DNA of 47,655 nt, from NCBI GenBank assembly GCA_946414655.1, contig CAMKPL010000007.1, positions 1 through 47,655 of the forward strand. Direction: 5' to 3'. The notes beneath the pieces were generated by a model. That model searched no databases. It was not told where the DNA came from and worked only from the letters and a program-made list of their open reading frames with translations. Shown one piece after another: positions 29,518 through 40,466 of this stretch. Origin of the DNA: an uncultured Caryophanales bacterium (lineage in GTDB: Bacteria > Bacillota_I > Bacilli_A > RFN20 > CAG-826). Made by a program: the position numbers and the translations under genes. How positions within the stretch are numbered: the first letter of the stretch is position 1; every line of letters starts with the position of its first letter.

Positions 29518-30843
29518 TTATAAAATATCAAGCAACTCTTGTAACTGAGCAGGAGTTAAAGGCTGAGAAGTATCTGTAGGAACTATCACATTTGCAATTC
29601 CTTCATTTACTACAGTTGTACCGTTGACTCTTACATCTTTTACGCCATTATACACAACTCCTCCGCCACTACCACTTCCTGACGAACTACTAGCTCCATT
29701 TATTCCTCCGTTGCCAGTAGTTGTTACATCCGAGGCATAGATCTGAGTAAGCTCTTTTTTGGGAGGCGTTCCAATTGTTATCTGTTTCTTACCAGAGTCA
29801 AGATTCATACTTATCTTATACATAGGATAAGTCACAGTACCCTCGTCAGGAAAATGGATCCCATCTATAACCTCAACGAGTTTACCAACTTGGAATATCG
29901 GATAGCCTTCTCCAAAATATCCAAGTTCTGCAGCCTCTACTTCAATAGTAGCTACATCCGTATTCTTTTTATTTATCCATTGACGAGCTTCTTCATACAG
30001 ATCTTCCTTTGTAGCACATTTGGAAAAATCTTTAACTTGAATAACTGCTCCGTGGTTCTCAACTCCCTCGTGATGATAGAGAATATTAGAACCGTATGTA
30101 TGATCTACTCCTCCTTGATCGGATACTGTAGGACATTCGGCAATTGTCAAATACGCACCATTATCCTGCTGTTCGCCTCTTGGTATTACCGCTGTACAAA
30201 TGTCTTCTCCATGATAAGTTTTTGAAATATCAAGTAAGTTAAGACCAAATTGAACAGGTTGGTCGGATTGACTATCAAGATCTTTAACCCAATCAATGTA
30301 AATTTTGTCCTCGTCGATGTCTTTTCTTAATATCAACCAGCCTCCATTAGTGTCAATGCACATCTGACTAATGACATCAAGAGTTTTTTGCCATTCGACC
30401 TCTCTTGTAACAGAATAATTCATAAAGGATTGATCAATGTTACCAATATAAATCCTTCTATTACTTGGTACGAGATTGTTATGACGGTTAACAATATCTG
30501 TAAAGAAAGAACCTACAGTAGTCCCCTCTCTCCAAGTTACGTGACCGTCAACATAACTATCATTAAAGAAAGCCAGAGCACCTTCGCACTCAACAACTCT
30601 CTCGTTATTCCAATTTTGATCGATATTGATGATACGACCGAAGAATATCAATTCTCCGTATTCATAAACTTCTATATCACCGATAAACACCTTGACCTCC
30701 CCCCACATCGGATGAGTGGGAGGAAGAGTAAAGGTGAGAGAACCGGCAGTATTAAGTTCCATTTCGAGTGACGGATCAAGAACACAATTGTCCAAGTCAC
30801 TTCCCATAAGATCAATACCATTATACACGATTCTGTATATCAT
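29518..30843 (-). CDS. Tail-associated hub / tail endopeptidase-like protein
   Basis: 441 residues. N-terminal beta-rich domain (YGELIFFGRI, GTTVGSFFTDIVNRHN) and central fold match the Tal/gp27-like hub family; a Ser/Gly linker (about 380-400) leads to a short tail. It forms the tail-tip hub below the distal tail protein. Starts with ATGA overlap with that gene. Length is at the short end, without a clear peptidase module. Confidence 0.78.
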   Translation of the reverse strand: MIYRIVYNGIDLMGSDLDNCVLDPSLEMELNTAGSLTFTLPPTHPMWGEVKVFIGDIEVYEYGELIFFGRIINIDQNWNNERVVECEGALAFFNDSYVDGHVTWREGTTVGSFFTDIVNRHNNLVPSNRRIYIGNIDQSFMNYSVTREVEWQKTLDVISQMCIDTNGGWLILRKDIDEDKIYIDWVKDLDSQSDQPVQFGLNLLDISKTYHGEDICTAVIPRGEQQDNGAYLTIAECPTVSDQGGVDHTYGSNILYHHEGVENHGAVIQVKDFSKCATKEDLYEEARQWINKKNTDVATIEVEAAELGYFGEGYPIFQVGKLVEVIDGIHFPDEGTVTYPMYKISMNLDSGKKQITIGTPPKKELTQIYASDVTTTGNGGINGASSSSGSGSGGGVVYNGVKDVRVNGTTVVNEGIANVIVPTDTSQPLTPAQLQELLDIL

Positions 30844-31568
30844 AACTTCTTACCTCTTGTATAATCTACAGTAACAATTCCGGTTCCTTTGAATATCATG
30901 TAGTTAGCACCTGCCGGAAGATCTATTTCATTATCTCCAGTAGTAAGTGCTATAGTTTGAGCTCCAAATATAAGTGTCATAGGGTTGGAAACATTAATAA
31001 TACAGGTCTGCGTAGCGCCAGTATCATTGAGTATTGTTCTAGCCTTCTGACTACGAACTGTGAACTTACCATATATAATAGTGTTATCGAACAGTTCTTT
31101 CCACATCCACTCGACGGTCTTTGTAGAGTCAAGAGGATACTTATACGGCTCCAGATTGTATTTCATTGTAATCTGATTATAATCTCTGGCATCCATTTTG
31201 GTGTCGAGAGTTATTCTTCCAAGATAATAATATTTAGGATCATCATCTAAGATAATCTTAACCTTTTTACCATGCAAGAATGCTAATAATTCAGATTGAA
31301 ATATAAATGGATCAACATTAAAACCGTTGTCCATAATAAAAGTCCAGTTACCTGTGCGCATACCGTACCGAACGGTGCCGGCAAGAATGTCAGTGTAATC
31401 GAGACTCCCGTCAGCACCAGGCACGTCAATATACTCCTCTTTGATAGGAGGAGCGGCTACATAAGGTCTAGACTTTGGCGCGAGATGCCATCCTGACCAG
31501 GTATGGATCTTTTTACCGCCATTTTCAAAGGTGATACCATGTTCACCATTGTAAAAGAAGTCACCCAT
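30840..31568 (-). CDS. Distal tail protein (Dit)
   Basis: 242 residues. VPGADGSLDYTDILAG at about 48-63 and the 'MDARDYNQITMKYNLEPYKY' stretch are characteristic of siphophage Dit proteins, which join tail tube and baseplate. It lies in the canonical place after the tape measure, with TAATG overlap. Confidence 0.86.
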   Translation of the reverse strand: MGDFFYNGEHGITFENGGKKIHTWSGWHLAPKSRPYVAAPPIKEEYIDVPGADGSLDYTDILAGTVRYGMRTGNWTFIMDNGFNVDPFIFQSELLAFLHGKKVKIILDDDPKYYYLGRITLDTKMDARDYNQITMKYNLEPYKYPLDSTKTVEWMWKELFDNTIIYGKFTVRSQKARTILNDTGATQTCIINVSNPMTLIFGAQTIALTTGDNEIDLPAGANYMIFKGTGIVTVDYTRGKKL

Positions 31569-34500
31569 TATACCCTCCTCCTTGCATTTTTGATAGATTT
31601 AGAACCCAATTTGGTATCCAGCGGGTTAATAATTTGCCCAACAAGAGCATTTCCATCAAGTCGTACGTACATACCGTCAATCCTGTTTCCAAGATTTATA
31701 GTATCAGTACGCAAGCTGTTAACTTCTCTTTGAACATTTCTCATTTCATTACTCATATCTCTAAGTAAATTGTTAGTATTATTTGTATTACTACTAATAG
31801 TAGCCAAAGCACTAGAAGAACTATTAAGAGTCGTTTTAAGAGGCTCTAAGTTAATACTACTAGGCATAGTGAAATTGGGCATAGAAATATAATCCCTCAT
31901 ATTAGAAAAATCGGTGACAGGTCTCTTAGCAGACAGGCTTGATTTACTTTCGTATTTCAAATCTGCCAAACTACTGCCAACCTTATACAATTTGTCAGCT
32001 AAATATACATCAGATAATGCCTCATCAAACATCTCTTTTACTCTTTCGCCAAAGGTCATAATAGATCCTTCGAGTTCTGCTAATGCATCCGGATCGCCAA
32101 GACCTTCTGATAAGCCAAGAATAGTATTTACACCCATTCCGTATGTAGCTTTAGACGGCGAATGAATATCCAGAGATTTCTGTAACGAAGTAAGAGACGT
32201 TGTACCTAACTGATACATAACATCCGCAGCTGCCTCAGGATCAATACCTTCAGCAAATCCGAGAGATGTCTGATAACCTGCTTTAGCATAAGCAGAAACA
32301 AGTTTATCAGCTGCAGAAGTCGGTACAGACGCAGATGCTGCATACAAATTATTAGCTTTCTTCAATTCGGCTGACGACATTTTGGCGAATGCTTCTACTT
32401 TAGCTGCACCCTGAGGACCTAATTCTCTAAGAGACTCAAGTAATCCTTCAGACATACCTCTCGAAGCAAGACGAGCCAAATTATTAGCCCAACGACCAAC
32501 TTTCTTAGTCTGTTCAGCCATATTGTAAAGCATCTTGGTTGTAGAGATTTCCTCTTCTTCCTGGAAATCATCAAATATATTAAATGATCCTTTAATAGAT
32601 TTAGCAAGTTCGTCTCTAAAATCTTTAACAGCTGTTAAAGCATCTTCAAATGCAAGTTCCTTCTTCAATGTTTCCATTACGGAATCAGTCATGTATACGA
32701 ATGCTTTTCTGAGTTCAGGAACCTCTTCGACAACCCCATCTGCGAGTTTATCTACTATTTCTTTTCCTGCCTCTTCTGTAGCTTCAGCTTCAGTAATACC
32801 ATCTGCTAATTCAATAGCAATTAATTCTCCAGATTCTTTAAATTGAGCATCGAATTCTTCAACGGTTTCCGGCCACAAAGGAACAATCTTCTTATGGTCA
32901 GCAACCATTTGTTTCATACGAGCTTCAATAATATCAATAGATTTATCTGCAAGTTGTTCACTATCAGCAGACATTGCATTAAGCAACGCAATCTGTTTCG
33001 ATGTCATATTGTAAATTGCATGGACTCTTTCGTACGAAGAAGGTCCAGCCTCTTCCAATTGAGCGATTATAGGTTGAGAAACACCTTTATTAGCAAGACC
33101 AATTAACATCTCAGACCATTCGGTAACACCCTCTATCTGACCCAAGAAGGTCTTGAGAACCTGTTGTCCAGTAAGTTCTGTTTCCTTATTGAATTCCGAG
33201 AACATATCAAGCGAACTTGCTACAGTATCTTTCAACTGTTCGAGCCGTTCTCTTGCTTTCTTAGCTGCTTCATCTTCTTCATTTAAAGCATTAGTTACTC
33301 CACCGAGAGAATCTGCATATTCTTTAGCATCTTCCTCAGCTTTCTTCATCCATTCATCAAAATTACCAAACTGATTGATATAAGAATCCATACCTGTAGA
33401 AGCATGAGCATTAACATAATCTTCAATATCTTTGAAATGACTACCATCTTCTTTGGTTGCAAGTCGCCAGTTTTCCAATCCGTATCTAGAATTGATCTGT
33501 TCGCCATACTCTCTCCAATAATCAGCATCACGAACCGCCTGTTCAGAAGGAAGCGGCATACCACCCATAGCGGTTTTGATAGAATCTACAGCATCCTGAC
33601 CAATCAGATTTACGAACCATCCGCCAATACCATTTTTGATCTCACCGACTAATACATCTGCCTTGGCAAGAGAATTATTGAAATCATCCATTGCGTTTGT
33701 AGCTGCGTCTACTTCAGTATCAATATCATCCGTTTTGTCAATTGTTACATCGACATCGTCTTTAGCAATATTGTAACCTTTACCAATTTGCTTGATGAGA
33801 CCGAGGCCTTTTTCGGCAGTCTGTACAGTATCATGCTGCAATTCCTTCTGCTGAGTTTTAGCAGCGGCTAAGGTTTTATGGATAGTCTCGATACCAATGG
33901 CGTCAACTCTCATACGAATAGGAGATTTGTATTCGTTTTGAAGCTCTGCTCCACCTTTTACAGCTTCTCCAACTGATTTGGTAAGATCACCAACAACATT
34001 TTTAATATCGCCTATGTTATTTATAACACGGGCAGTTTCTTCTTCACTAGAACCAAACATATCACGGATCCAATTTCGATCCGAATGTTCTTGCATATCT
34101 TCATTAAATTCTTCAGCTTTATTAGCAAACGATCTGACGATCATACCAAATACAGAATTCTGAATATTGGCTTGAGTGTTAATATCTTTTAATTGCTGTA
34201 TAAAATCTAATCGTTCGAGTTCAGTGTCCGTATAATTCGTATGAGAAAGGATAGTAAAACCGCCAAAACCTTCGGACTCAATTATTTGTCTAGCACCTTC
34301 ATTAACTCTAAGAAGTTCTGAAATCATCTTCTCGGCTAATTCTGCATTTTCTTCGCCGTATGCATCATAAATTTGACGCATTATTTTAGTATACTGATAT
34401 CCTATTGAATAGTCTTTTAATTCATCAGCTTTCCCAGGGAAATAAGATCGTATGTCGCCAAACGAATCAGTTACACCTTGGCTGAAATATCCTCTATTAA

Positions 34501-37500
34501 TAGCTTCATTTTGAAGTTTTGCAACCTGCTCCAATAAGAACTGATAATTTTCTTTCTCAGCATCAGTCATTTCATCAAAATTCATGATGGTATACTTACT
34601 GAGATCTTCCATCATATTCTTATATGCATTAGCCCATTTATCATAATCATCGTTACCTAATGCATCGTCAACCATATTTTTCCAAGTCTGCTGTAAAGAC
34701 CAATTTTCAAGATCTTTAATACATTGCTTGATGGAATCAAAGCCTTCAAACAATCCAGCAAGACCATTTACAGCAGTCTTAGCCAGAGCTGCAAAAGTAT
34801 TAAATATCACTTGTTGAACTTCCGGCTTATTAAGCCAGTTCACAATAGCACCTAAGATAATATAAATACCATCGAGAATTACATTAATGTTAACAACCAA
34901 AGCCTGAACAAATGCTACTATAACAGATGCAGCAAGTTCACCTATAAATGCTCCGACAATCATACCGATACCGTTCATAATAAATATAATTGCATCGGCT
35001 ATATCCGGGAACGATTGTTTCATAGCAGCAGCTATCTCTTTACTCCTGCTAGCAAATCGAACAATAGCATCTACAGCATTATCAACTTCTTCCTGTGTAG
35101 TTGCGCTAAGTAATCTTATAGCTAAAGCAAAATCAAGAATTCCTTCAGCAACAGATCTGCATGCCATACCCATAGCTAATATAATTGAGGATAGAGCGCC
35201 CAATCCAATTGCTACAGGTCCAAAATATCCAACAACAGCACCTAAAGCAGTCGCAACAGCAGCCATTATGCCAAGCGCTAATGCGTATGCTGTGATCTCT
35301 TCAGGAGATGCTCCAGATTGTTTCATAACTGCAAATGCACCAGCCAAGCTAAGGAAAGATGATGCCACTATAGCAATGGCACCTGCTGACATCATAAGAT
35401 CAGCACTTGTAGAAGCTCCTTTTTTAGCATTAAGGATTCCAAGAGCAGCAGACATTTCAGCGAACAAAATACCGAGTGCTATTGTATCGTGGAGAAGATC
35501 TCCAGGATCGCACAGCTGAAAAGCCGCCTGCATTAATGCTAATGCTCCTGCAATTTCTACAAATCCGAGACATAATATCGCAACACCACCGGTCATTTTA
35601 AGAATATCATTCTTATTCGAGATCGCTTCATACATCTCGCTCATTATAAACACAAGTGTAGATAATCCGAATAATACAGCACCAATAAGCATGGTGTATT
35701 TCAAAGCTTTCTGACCATTACCAACAGGTATCTTAGATATCAATGACATAGATGCTGCAATTGCTAAGAACGAAGGAAGTATTAAAGCCAATGCTCCAAC
35801 ACCTTTTAACACGTTTCCGTAATCATTATCTTTTATTTTAGAAAATCCTATTATAGCTAAAGTCATCACGCCAATTATAGCAGCGATAGATCCACCCATA
35901 GCAGCGATTTGTTGCCATGATACAAGTTTATTGATGTATACAGCTCCACTGAATGCTATAAGGAGTAACGAGAAAGCAGCTACCAAAGGAATTACTGCCA
36001 AAGTATTCTTTGCAGCCTGTTTAGAATTTTTAGCATTACCTCCATTTTTAGGATTAACTATAAAAGAAATAGCAGTTGCCACCAATGCAATAGCACCGGC
36101 TGCTACACCAATAGCTGCAGAAGCTGCCCATAACTTGTCCGTATTTGCAAATTGCAAAATCATCAAAGCAGAAACAACTAATCCTAATGCAGAAAGCATA
36201 CCTACCAAGCCTATTAAGCTTGATTTAGCATATGTTGTTTTTGCAGAAAGTTTTTCTATTAATATTACAGTACCGCCAATCAAACCAATATAAATGCCTA
36301 ATGCAATTAATTGTCCAAGCTGAACATTCTCCATAAGTTTAGCAGCTACACCTATTGCAAGAATAGATGCTGCCATAGCCATAATTACTTTACCTAAACT
36401 TTCGAATGTGTTATTCATTTGACGAGCATTTCTCAAAGTTTCTCTACTGTTTGCAGCTTTAGCAGATATTGAATATTCCATCACACCAACTACTAATGCA
36501 AATGCAGAAAGAAGAGCAACTAATACTCCAAGAACAGTAAGTCCATCGGACATAGCATATCCGTTAGTCAAATGAACGAACGCCGCAAAGCCTAATAAGA
36601 ACAATGTCAACGCGGTTACAAAAGCTGCCATTCCTATAGCCATATTAGTGCCTTTTCCAGCTAAACCTGATGCAACACCAAGAGCCATTATTAGCGGAAT
36701 AAATGCATTAAACACAACTGTTGCTCTTGTGATAGCGTTTTCCACAACATCCATAGGGATGTACGCCAGTATCATAAACATACCAAACAGCACAATAACA
36801 GACATAGTAAATGCTGAAATAGCTAAGGAAGCCCAGCCAGAAGCCTTTCCAGCCACACCTATAGCTATACCAAATGCTATAATAACCGTAGAAAGGGTAG
36901 CCATCGTTTCAGTAAGATCCTCTATCTTCAATCTTGCAATCATCTCTACTGCTTTAACCAAGATGATTATAGACGAAGCAAACGAAACAAATGCAAATGA
37001 TCCTTGTACAATTTTCGGAGTGTATTTCGATAAAAGATACATCGTACCCATCATAGCTGCCATTAAGCTTACAATAGCTCCTACGGCCGTAAACACCTGA
37101 GAAGTGGTAGCATCGAGTTCTGATAATATCTTAAGAGATACAGTCAATGCAAGAACTGCACCTGTAAGGGCTGCAATATTAATGGCAGATCTATCAATAA
37201 CCTGCTTATCTTTACCGACTACCTTTGAACAAATATCCATAGCGAGTACAAATCCAAGTAAGATAGCGCTCAATGCACCGATCGCTACTGTAGATCTTAT
37301 AAGTTCATCTCTAGGAATCTTACTCAAAGTAAGTATTGAATTGGTGACAATTGCAACCGCACCACCGAAAGCTAATAATGTCTGAGCAGGACCTGCAAAG
37401 TTACCAATATTCTGAATAGCAACTCTTATATCACCCAAGATCTTGGGAATATCTGTCATGGCAGACACTAAATGAGCAGAGTTATCGATCAAATTTCTAA

Positions 37501-39511
37501 AAGCGAGCATAACAGATATCAATACAGCCGCAAATAACATCATTATTAACTGACCTTTTTCAATGCTATCCCAAGCTTCTTTGAACTTAGCACCCATCTG
37601 ATGGACTGTTTCGCCCAATTGTCCGAGGGCTTCTCTCATCTTGGTTGCATTATCTGTTATGTCGTTTCCAGTGAAGAAATCTTTGATGAATAAAATAGCC
37701 TCTTCGAAAAATATAATTATTGATTTAAGTCCTTTTAACTGACCAGCAGAACGTATCCAAAAACTGAAAGAGTTGGCTAACGCTACCATAAGATTCCAAA
37801 GAGTCTTAACGTTATTAGCCATTCTATCGAAGAAGGATGTTCCTGAGCCAGCTGAATTTACAGAATCAATAAATGATGAAAATACAGAAGCGACTTTTAT
37901 AAAAGCTTGCAATAATATATTGCCAACTATATAGGCCAAACCAGCCAATGTATCGCCAAGTCTACTAAATACGCCGGAATAAGCAATAGCTTTAATTAAA
38001 GAAACGAAAACTTCAACTAAAACTCTAATTCCAGTTGCTAAAAGTACAACAGCTGTTGTAACAACTTTAACAATAGCTTCAAATATACCCAACTTATCGA
38101 TCACGTCAAGTAAATATAAAGCTAATGGAGACAATATCTCAAATACATTTGTGAAAGCATATACTATTTTAAGTAATGCCACAATCACAGGTCTTGTATA
38201 TTTGGTAAGTGTCGAGAATGTCTTAAGAATCACTCTCAAAACACTGAATAAACCGGTGAATATTCCTTTTATACCAGAGAGAGCTTCTCCAGTAGGAAGT
38301 ATCTGTTCGGTAAATCTTTCAAAAGCAAGAGCCGCTTCAACAACTTCATTAGCTGTCTTCGGAGGGAATACATCATTAAATGCATCTCTAACAGAATGAA
38401 GAATCATAGCCAAGCCCCAAAGAATATTCTCGATACCACGAGTCATTATCGTGAATTTCTGAAGATTAACATTCTTGAGAACCTGCGCACCGTATCTGGT
38501 CAAAGCTCCAAAAATCTTATTAAAACGTTTTGCTATGGGATCCAATGCAGCAGAAAATTCCTTTATACTAGCCTTCAACTGCTGAAGGAAAGGAATCATG
38601 TTTTCGATGTATGGAACGGTGAATCTCTGACCCAATCTAGACAACTGAGCCTTAACATTCGAAAGAACACCCGCATATGTCTCATCGGCTTTACCAGCTG
38701 CTTCACCGTAAGCCTCATACATAGCATCCGCGAATGTTCTGAAGTCGATTTGACCTTTCGAAACCATCTTACGAACTTCACCTTCTGTTTTATGAAGGTA
38801 AGTTGCGATGGTAGAAGCCGCATTAAGACCTCTACCAGAGAACTGATTGAGCTGATCGCCCATCATCTTTCCTTGACCAGCTACAGATGTGAAGATACGC
38901 CCCATATCTTCATAAGAAGAACCAGCCATTGCCGCAGCACCTGCTACAGCTCTCAAATCGAGAGCCATCTGTTCGGCGTCTTCAAGTCCTGATGCCATCA
39001 ACTGAGAAGCTACAGCGGCAGCGGCATCATAACCATATGCAGTACCTGTAACAGCCCAGTCAATAGACTCACCCATAGCTTTTACATACTCAGCCGCAGC
39101 AGCGGAATCGTTTTTAAAACGATCCATCTTGTCGACAAGCGCCTGCATCTTGAAATTAGCCTGCTCAATCTTAAGCGCTCTCGACATACCTCCGGACTTG
39201 ATCTGTCCAAAAGACATATTCCAAAGACTCTTACCAAAATTCATAAAGGATTTAGTAAGCTCAGAAACCATGGTCATACCAGCTACTTGCAAAGCGGAAA
39301 AACTAACCTGAACTCTTTCGGTCTGATTAGTTATGTTGGATAAATCCATCTTCTTAGCAGCTTGAGTAATGCTATCAAGTCCCTTGGCACCGTCGAAATT
39401 GAGGGCCATCTTGAGCTTGTCTAATGTGCCAAGAGAAGTCTGAACATTTCGTTCAAACTGTTTGTTGTCGAATTGCATCTCGACAACTCTTTTATCGATT
39501 TCTACAGACAT
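31568..39511 (-). CDS. Tape measure protein
   Basis: 2647 residues, the longest gene. N-terminal coiled-coil and Gly/Ala region, a long run of repeated hydrophobic helical units between about residues 650 and 1550 (patterns such as ALGVASGLAGKGTNMAIGMA), then charged coiled coil and a Ser/Asn-rich end. It sets tail length and helps pass DNA through the membrane. By the rule of about 0.15 nm per residue the tail could be near 400 nm; this is only an estimate. AGGAGG precedes the ATG. Confidence 0.92.
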   Translation of the reverse strand: MSVEIDKRVVEMQFDNKQFERNVQTSLGTLDKLKMALNFDGAKGLDSITQAAKKMDLSNITNQTERVQVSFSALQVAGMTMVSELTKSFMNFGKSLWNMSFGQIKSGGMSRALKIEQANFKMQALVDKMDRFKNDSAAAAEYVKAMGESIDWAVTGTAYGYDAAAAVASQLMASGLEDAEQMALDLRAVAGAAAMAGSSYEDMGRIFTSVAGQGKMMGDQLNQFSGRGLNAASTIATYLHKTEGEVRKMVSKGQIDFRTFADAMYEAYGEAAGKADETYAGVLSNVKAQLSRLGQRFTVPYIENMIPFLQQLKASIKEFSAALDPIAKRFNKIFGALTRYGAQVLKNVNLQKFTIMTRGIENILWGLAMILHSVRDAFNDVFPPKTANEVVEAALAFERFTEQILPTGEALSGIKGIFTGLFSVLRVILKTFSTLTKYTRPVIVALLKIVYAFTNVFEILSPLALYLLDVIDKLGIFEAIVKVVTTAVVLLATGIRVLVEVFVSLIKAIAYSGVFSRLGDTLAGLAYIVGNILLQAFIKVASVFSSFIDSVNSAGSGTSFFDRMANNVKTLWNLMVALANSFSFWIRSAGQLKGLKSIIIFFEEAILFIKDFFTGNDITDNATKMREALGQLGETVHQMGAKFKEAWDSIEKGQLIMMLFAAVLISVMLAFRNLIDNSAHLVSAMTDIPKILGDIRVAIQNIGNFAGPAQTLLAFGGAVAIVTNSILTLSKIPRDELIRSTVAIGALSAILLGFVLAMDICSKVVGKDKQVIDRSAINIAALTGAVLALTVSLKILSELDATTSQVFTAVGAIVSLMAAMMGTMYLLSKYTPKIVQGSFAFVSFASSIIILVKAVEMIARLKIEDLTETMATLSTVIIAFGIAIGVAGKASGWASLAISAFTMSVIVLFGMFMILAYIPMDVVENAITRATVVFNAFIPLIMALGVASGLAGKGTNMAIGMAAFVTALTLFLLGFAAFVHLTNGYAMSDGLTVLGVLVALLSAFALVVGVMEYSISAKAANSRETLRNARQMNNTFESLGKVIMAMAASILAIGVAAKLMENVQLGQLIALGIYIGLIGGTVILIEKLSAKTTYAKSSLIGLVGMLSALGLVVSALMILQFANTDKLWAASAAIGVAAGAIALVATAISFIVNPKNGGNAKNSKQAAKNTLAVIPLVAAFSLLLIAFSGAVYINKLVSWQQIAAMGGSIAAIIGVMTLAIIGFSKIKDNDYGNVLKGVGALALILPSFLAIAASMSLISKIPVGNGQKALKYTMLIGAVLFGLSTLVFIMSEMYEAISNKNDILKMTGGVAILCLGFVEIAGALALMQAAFQLCDPGDLLHDTIALGILFAEMSAALGILNAKKGASTSADLMMSAGAIAIVASSFLSLAGAFAVMKQSGASPEEITAYALALGIMAAVATALGAVVGYFGPVAIGLGALSSIILAMGMACRSVAEGILDFALAIRLLSATTQEEVDNAVDAIVRFASRSKEIAAAMKQSFPDIADAIIFIMNGIGMIVGAFIGELAASVIVAFVQALVVNINVILDGIYIILGAIVNWLNKPEVQQVIFNTFAALAKTAVNGLAGLFEGFDSIKQCIKDLENWSLQQTWKNMVDDALGNDDYDKWANAYKNMMEDLSKYTIMNFDEMTDAEKENYQFLLEQVAKLQNEAINRGYFSQGVTDSFGDIRSYFPGKADELKDYSIGYQYTKIMRQIYDAYGEENAELAEKMISELLRVNEGARQIIESEGFGGFTILSHTNYTDTELERLDFIQQLKDINTQANIQNSVFGMIVRSFANKAEEFNEDMQEHSDRNWIRDMFGSSEEETARVINNIGDIKNVVGDLTKSVGEAVKGGAELQNEYKSPIRMRVDAIGIETIHKTLAAAKTQQKELQHDTVQTAEKGLGLIKQIGKGYNIAKDDVDVTIDKTDDIDTEVDAATNAMDDFNNSLAKADVLVGEIKNGIGGWFVNLIGQDAVDSIKTAMGGMPLPSEQAVRDADYWREYGEQINSRYGLENWRLATKEDGSHFKDIEDYVNAHASTGMDSYINQFGNFDEWMKKAEEDAKEYADSLGGVTNALNEEDEAAKKARERLEQLKDTVASSLDMFSEFNKETELTGQQVLKTFLGQIEGVTEWSEMLIGLANKGVSQPIIAQLEEAGPSSYERVHAIYNMTSKQIALLNAMSADSEQLADKSIDIIEARMKQMVADHKKIVPLWPETVEEFDAQFKESGELIAIELADGITEAEATEEAGKEIVDKLADGVVEEVPELRKAFVYMTDSVMETLKKELAFEDALTAVKDFRDELAKSIKGSFNIFDDFQEEEEISTTKMLYNMAEQTKKVGRWANNLARLASRGMSEGLLESLRELGPQGAAKVEAFAKMSSAELKKANNLYAASASVPTSAADKLVSAYAKAGYQTSLGFAEGIDPEAAADVMYQLGTTSLTSLQKSLDIHSPSKATYGMGVNTILGLSEGLGDPDALAELEGSIMTFGERVKEMFDEALSDVYLADKLYKVGSSLADLKYESKSSLSAKRPVTDFSNMRDYISMPNFTMPSSINLEPLKTTLNSSSSALATISSNTNNTNNLLRDMSNEMRNVQREVNSLRTDTINLGNRIDGMYVRLDGNALVGQIINPLDTKLGSKSIKNARRRV

Positions 39512-39517
39512 AATGCC

Positions 39518-39556
39518 CCTCCTATTTGCTGTGTTTTACTACCATTTTGATGTTAA
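39518..39556 (-). repeat. 39-base leader repeat, copy A
   Basis: Differs at only three positions from 40467-40505. It carries CATCAAAATGG next to the stop of the second MKWG paralog and ends in the tape measure's AGGAGG. Confidence 0.85.
39542..39552 (-). repeat. CATCAAAATGG word, copy 1
   Basis: Directly adjacent to the stop codon of the second MKWG paralog, upstream of the tape measure gene. Confidence 0.8.
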
Positions 39557-40362
39557 CTATAATATTTTGCTATTTTATTCCAGTCTTCGGTAAAACTTCC
39601 AACTTTATAATCTACAGGATATACATAACAAGATACTTCGGGCATAGTTATAACTTTATCCGTATCTTTAATTTCCATCATTTTATTTAAAACTCCCATA
39701 GAATAAGAATTATCCGTTAAATATGCTATATAAGGATCATACAACGAAAAACCAGATTTTTCTTCAAGTGCCTCTTTTACTTCATATTTAGCCTTTTGCC
39801 AATTTGTAGTCCCAACTTGTTCTTCGCCTATATCTCCTAAATCTTCCAAAATTTTGTTTGCTCTATTTTGTATTTCTTCATAATATTCATCTCTTGCTTT
39901 GTCAGCTTTGTTCATAATATCAATTATTTCTTTTTTACTTTTACCTTGATTAATCAAATAAGCCATTGTAACTTCGCCTCCTTGATCAAGATCATCTCCT
40001 ATTATACTATTTTTATAACGATAAGATGATTCTTTATCATTAGGATAGTACATTTCTTTCATTGTACTTGCTAAAAGATCAACAGCTTTATTATATTCAT
40101 GTTTATCATTATAAGATTGTTTCAATGGATTTACAATATCATCATATTCTTTTTTCTTTTGTAATTCTGATTCAGAAGGATTAAAATTTTTAGAATGTTT
40201 TTCTATAATTTTATTAATACCTTCAGCTCTTTGTTTACTATAAGCTTCTGTTGAAGAAACAACTTTTTTAATATCGTTAACCCTATCTTTAGCGTATCTA
40301 TTTTTACCAGCTTCTGTCAAAGTACCGTCAGGATTTTGATACCGACGAATACCCCATTTCAT
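39553..40362 (-). CDS. MKWG-motif protein, paralog 2 (N-terminus cut by TAG)
   Basis: 269 residues from the first internal ATG; MKWGIRRYQNPDGTLTEAGK at the start is the phage 'GMKWGxRRYQNxDGTLT' motif. The rest is Lys/Glu-rich and helical. The natural start is probably the ATG at 40461 with AGGAGG, which reads five codons (MNDFR), then TAG, then stays open to the motif (FSRQYNDYLQ...CHFGILG). No good ribosome site precedes the internal ATG. Role unknown; the motif elsewhere accompanies head and protease proteins. Confidence 0.62.
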   Translation of the reverse strand: MKWGIRRYQNPDGTLTEAGKNRYAKDRVNDIKKVVSSTEAYSKQRAEGINKIIEKHSKNFNPSESELQKKKEYDDIVNPLKQSYNDKHEYNKAVDLLASTMKEMYYPNDKESSYRYKNSIIGDDLDQGGEVTMAYLINQGKSKKEIIDIMNKADKARDEYYEEIQNRANKILEDLGDIGEEQVGTTNWQKAKYEVKEALEEKSGFSLYDPYIAYLTDNSYSMGVLNKMMEIKDTDKVITMPEVSCYVYPVDYKVGSFTEDWNKIAKYYS

Positions 40363-40443
40363 TCCAAGGATTCCAAAATGGCAAATATAATCTTCTGCAT
40401 AGGGTAAACTATGTTGAAGATAATCGTTATACTGTCTTGAAAA

Positions 40444-40461
40444 CTATCTAAAATCGTTCAT
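40444..40461 (-). other. Cut-off start codon and in-frame TAG of paralog 2
   Basis: ATG at 40461-40459 with AGGAGG upstream, codons MNDFR, then TAG at 40446-40444, in frame with the remaining 302 codons. TAG ends at least five other genes here, so it is probably a true stop. Confidence 0.7.
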
Positions 40462-40466
40462 GACAT

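Noticed and set aside
31914-38992. Many plus-strand frames opposite the tape measure
   Set aside because: They lack ribosome sites and match the antisense of a well supported gene.
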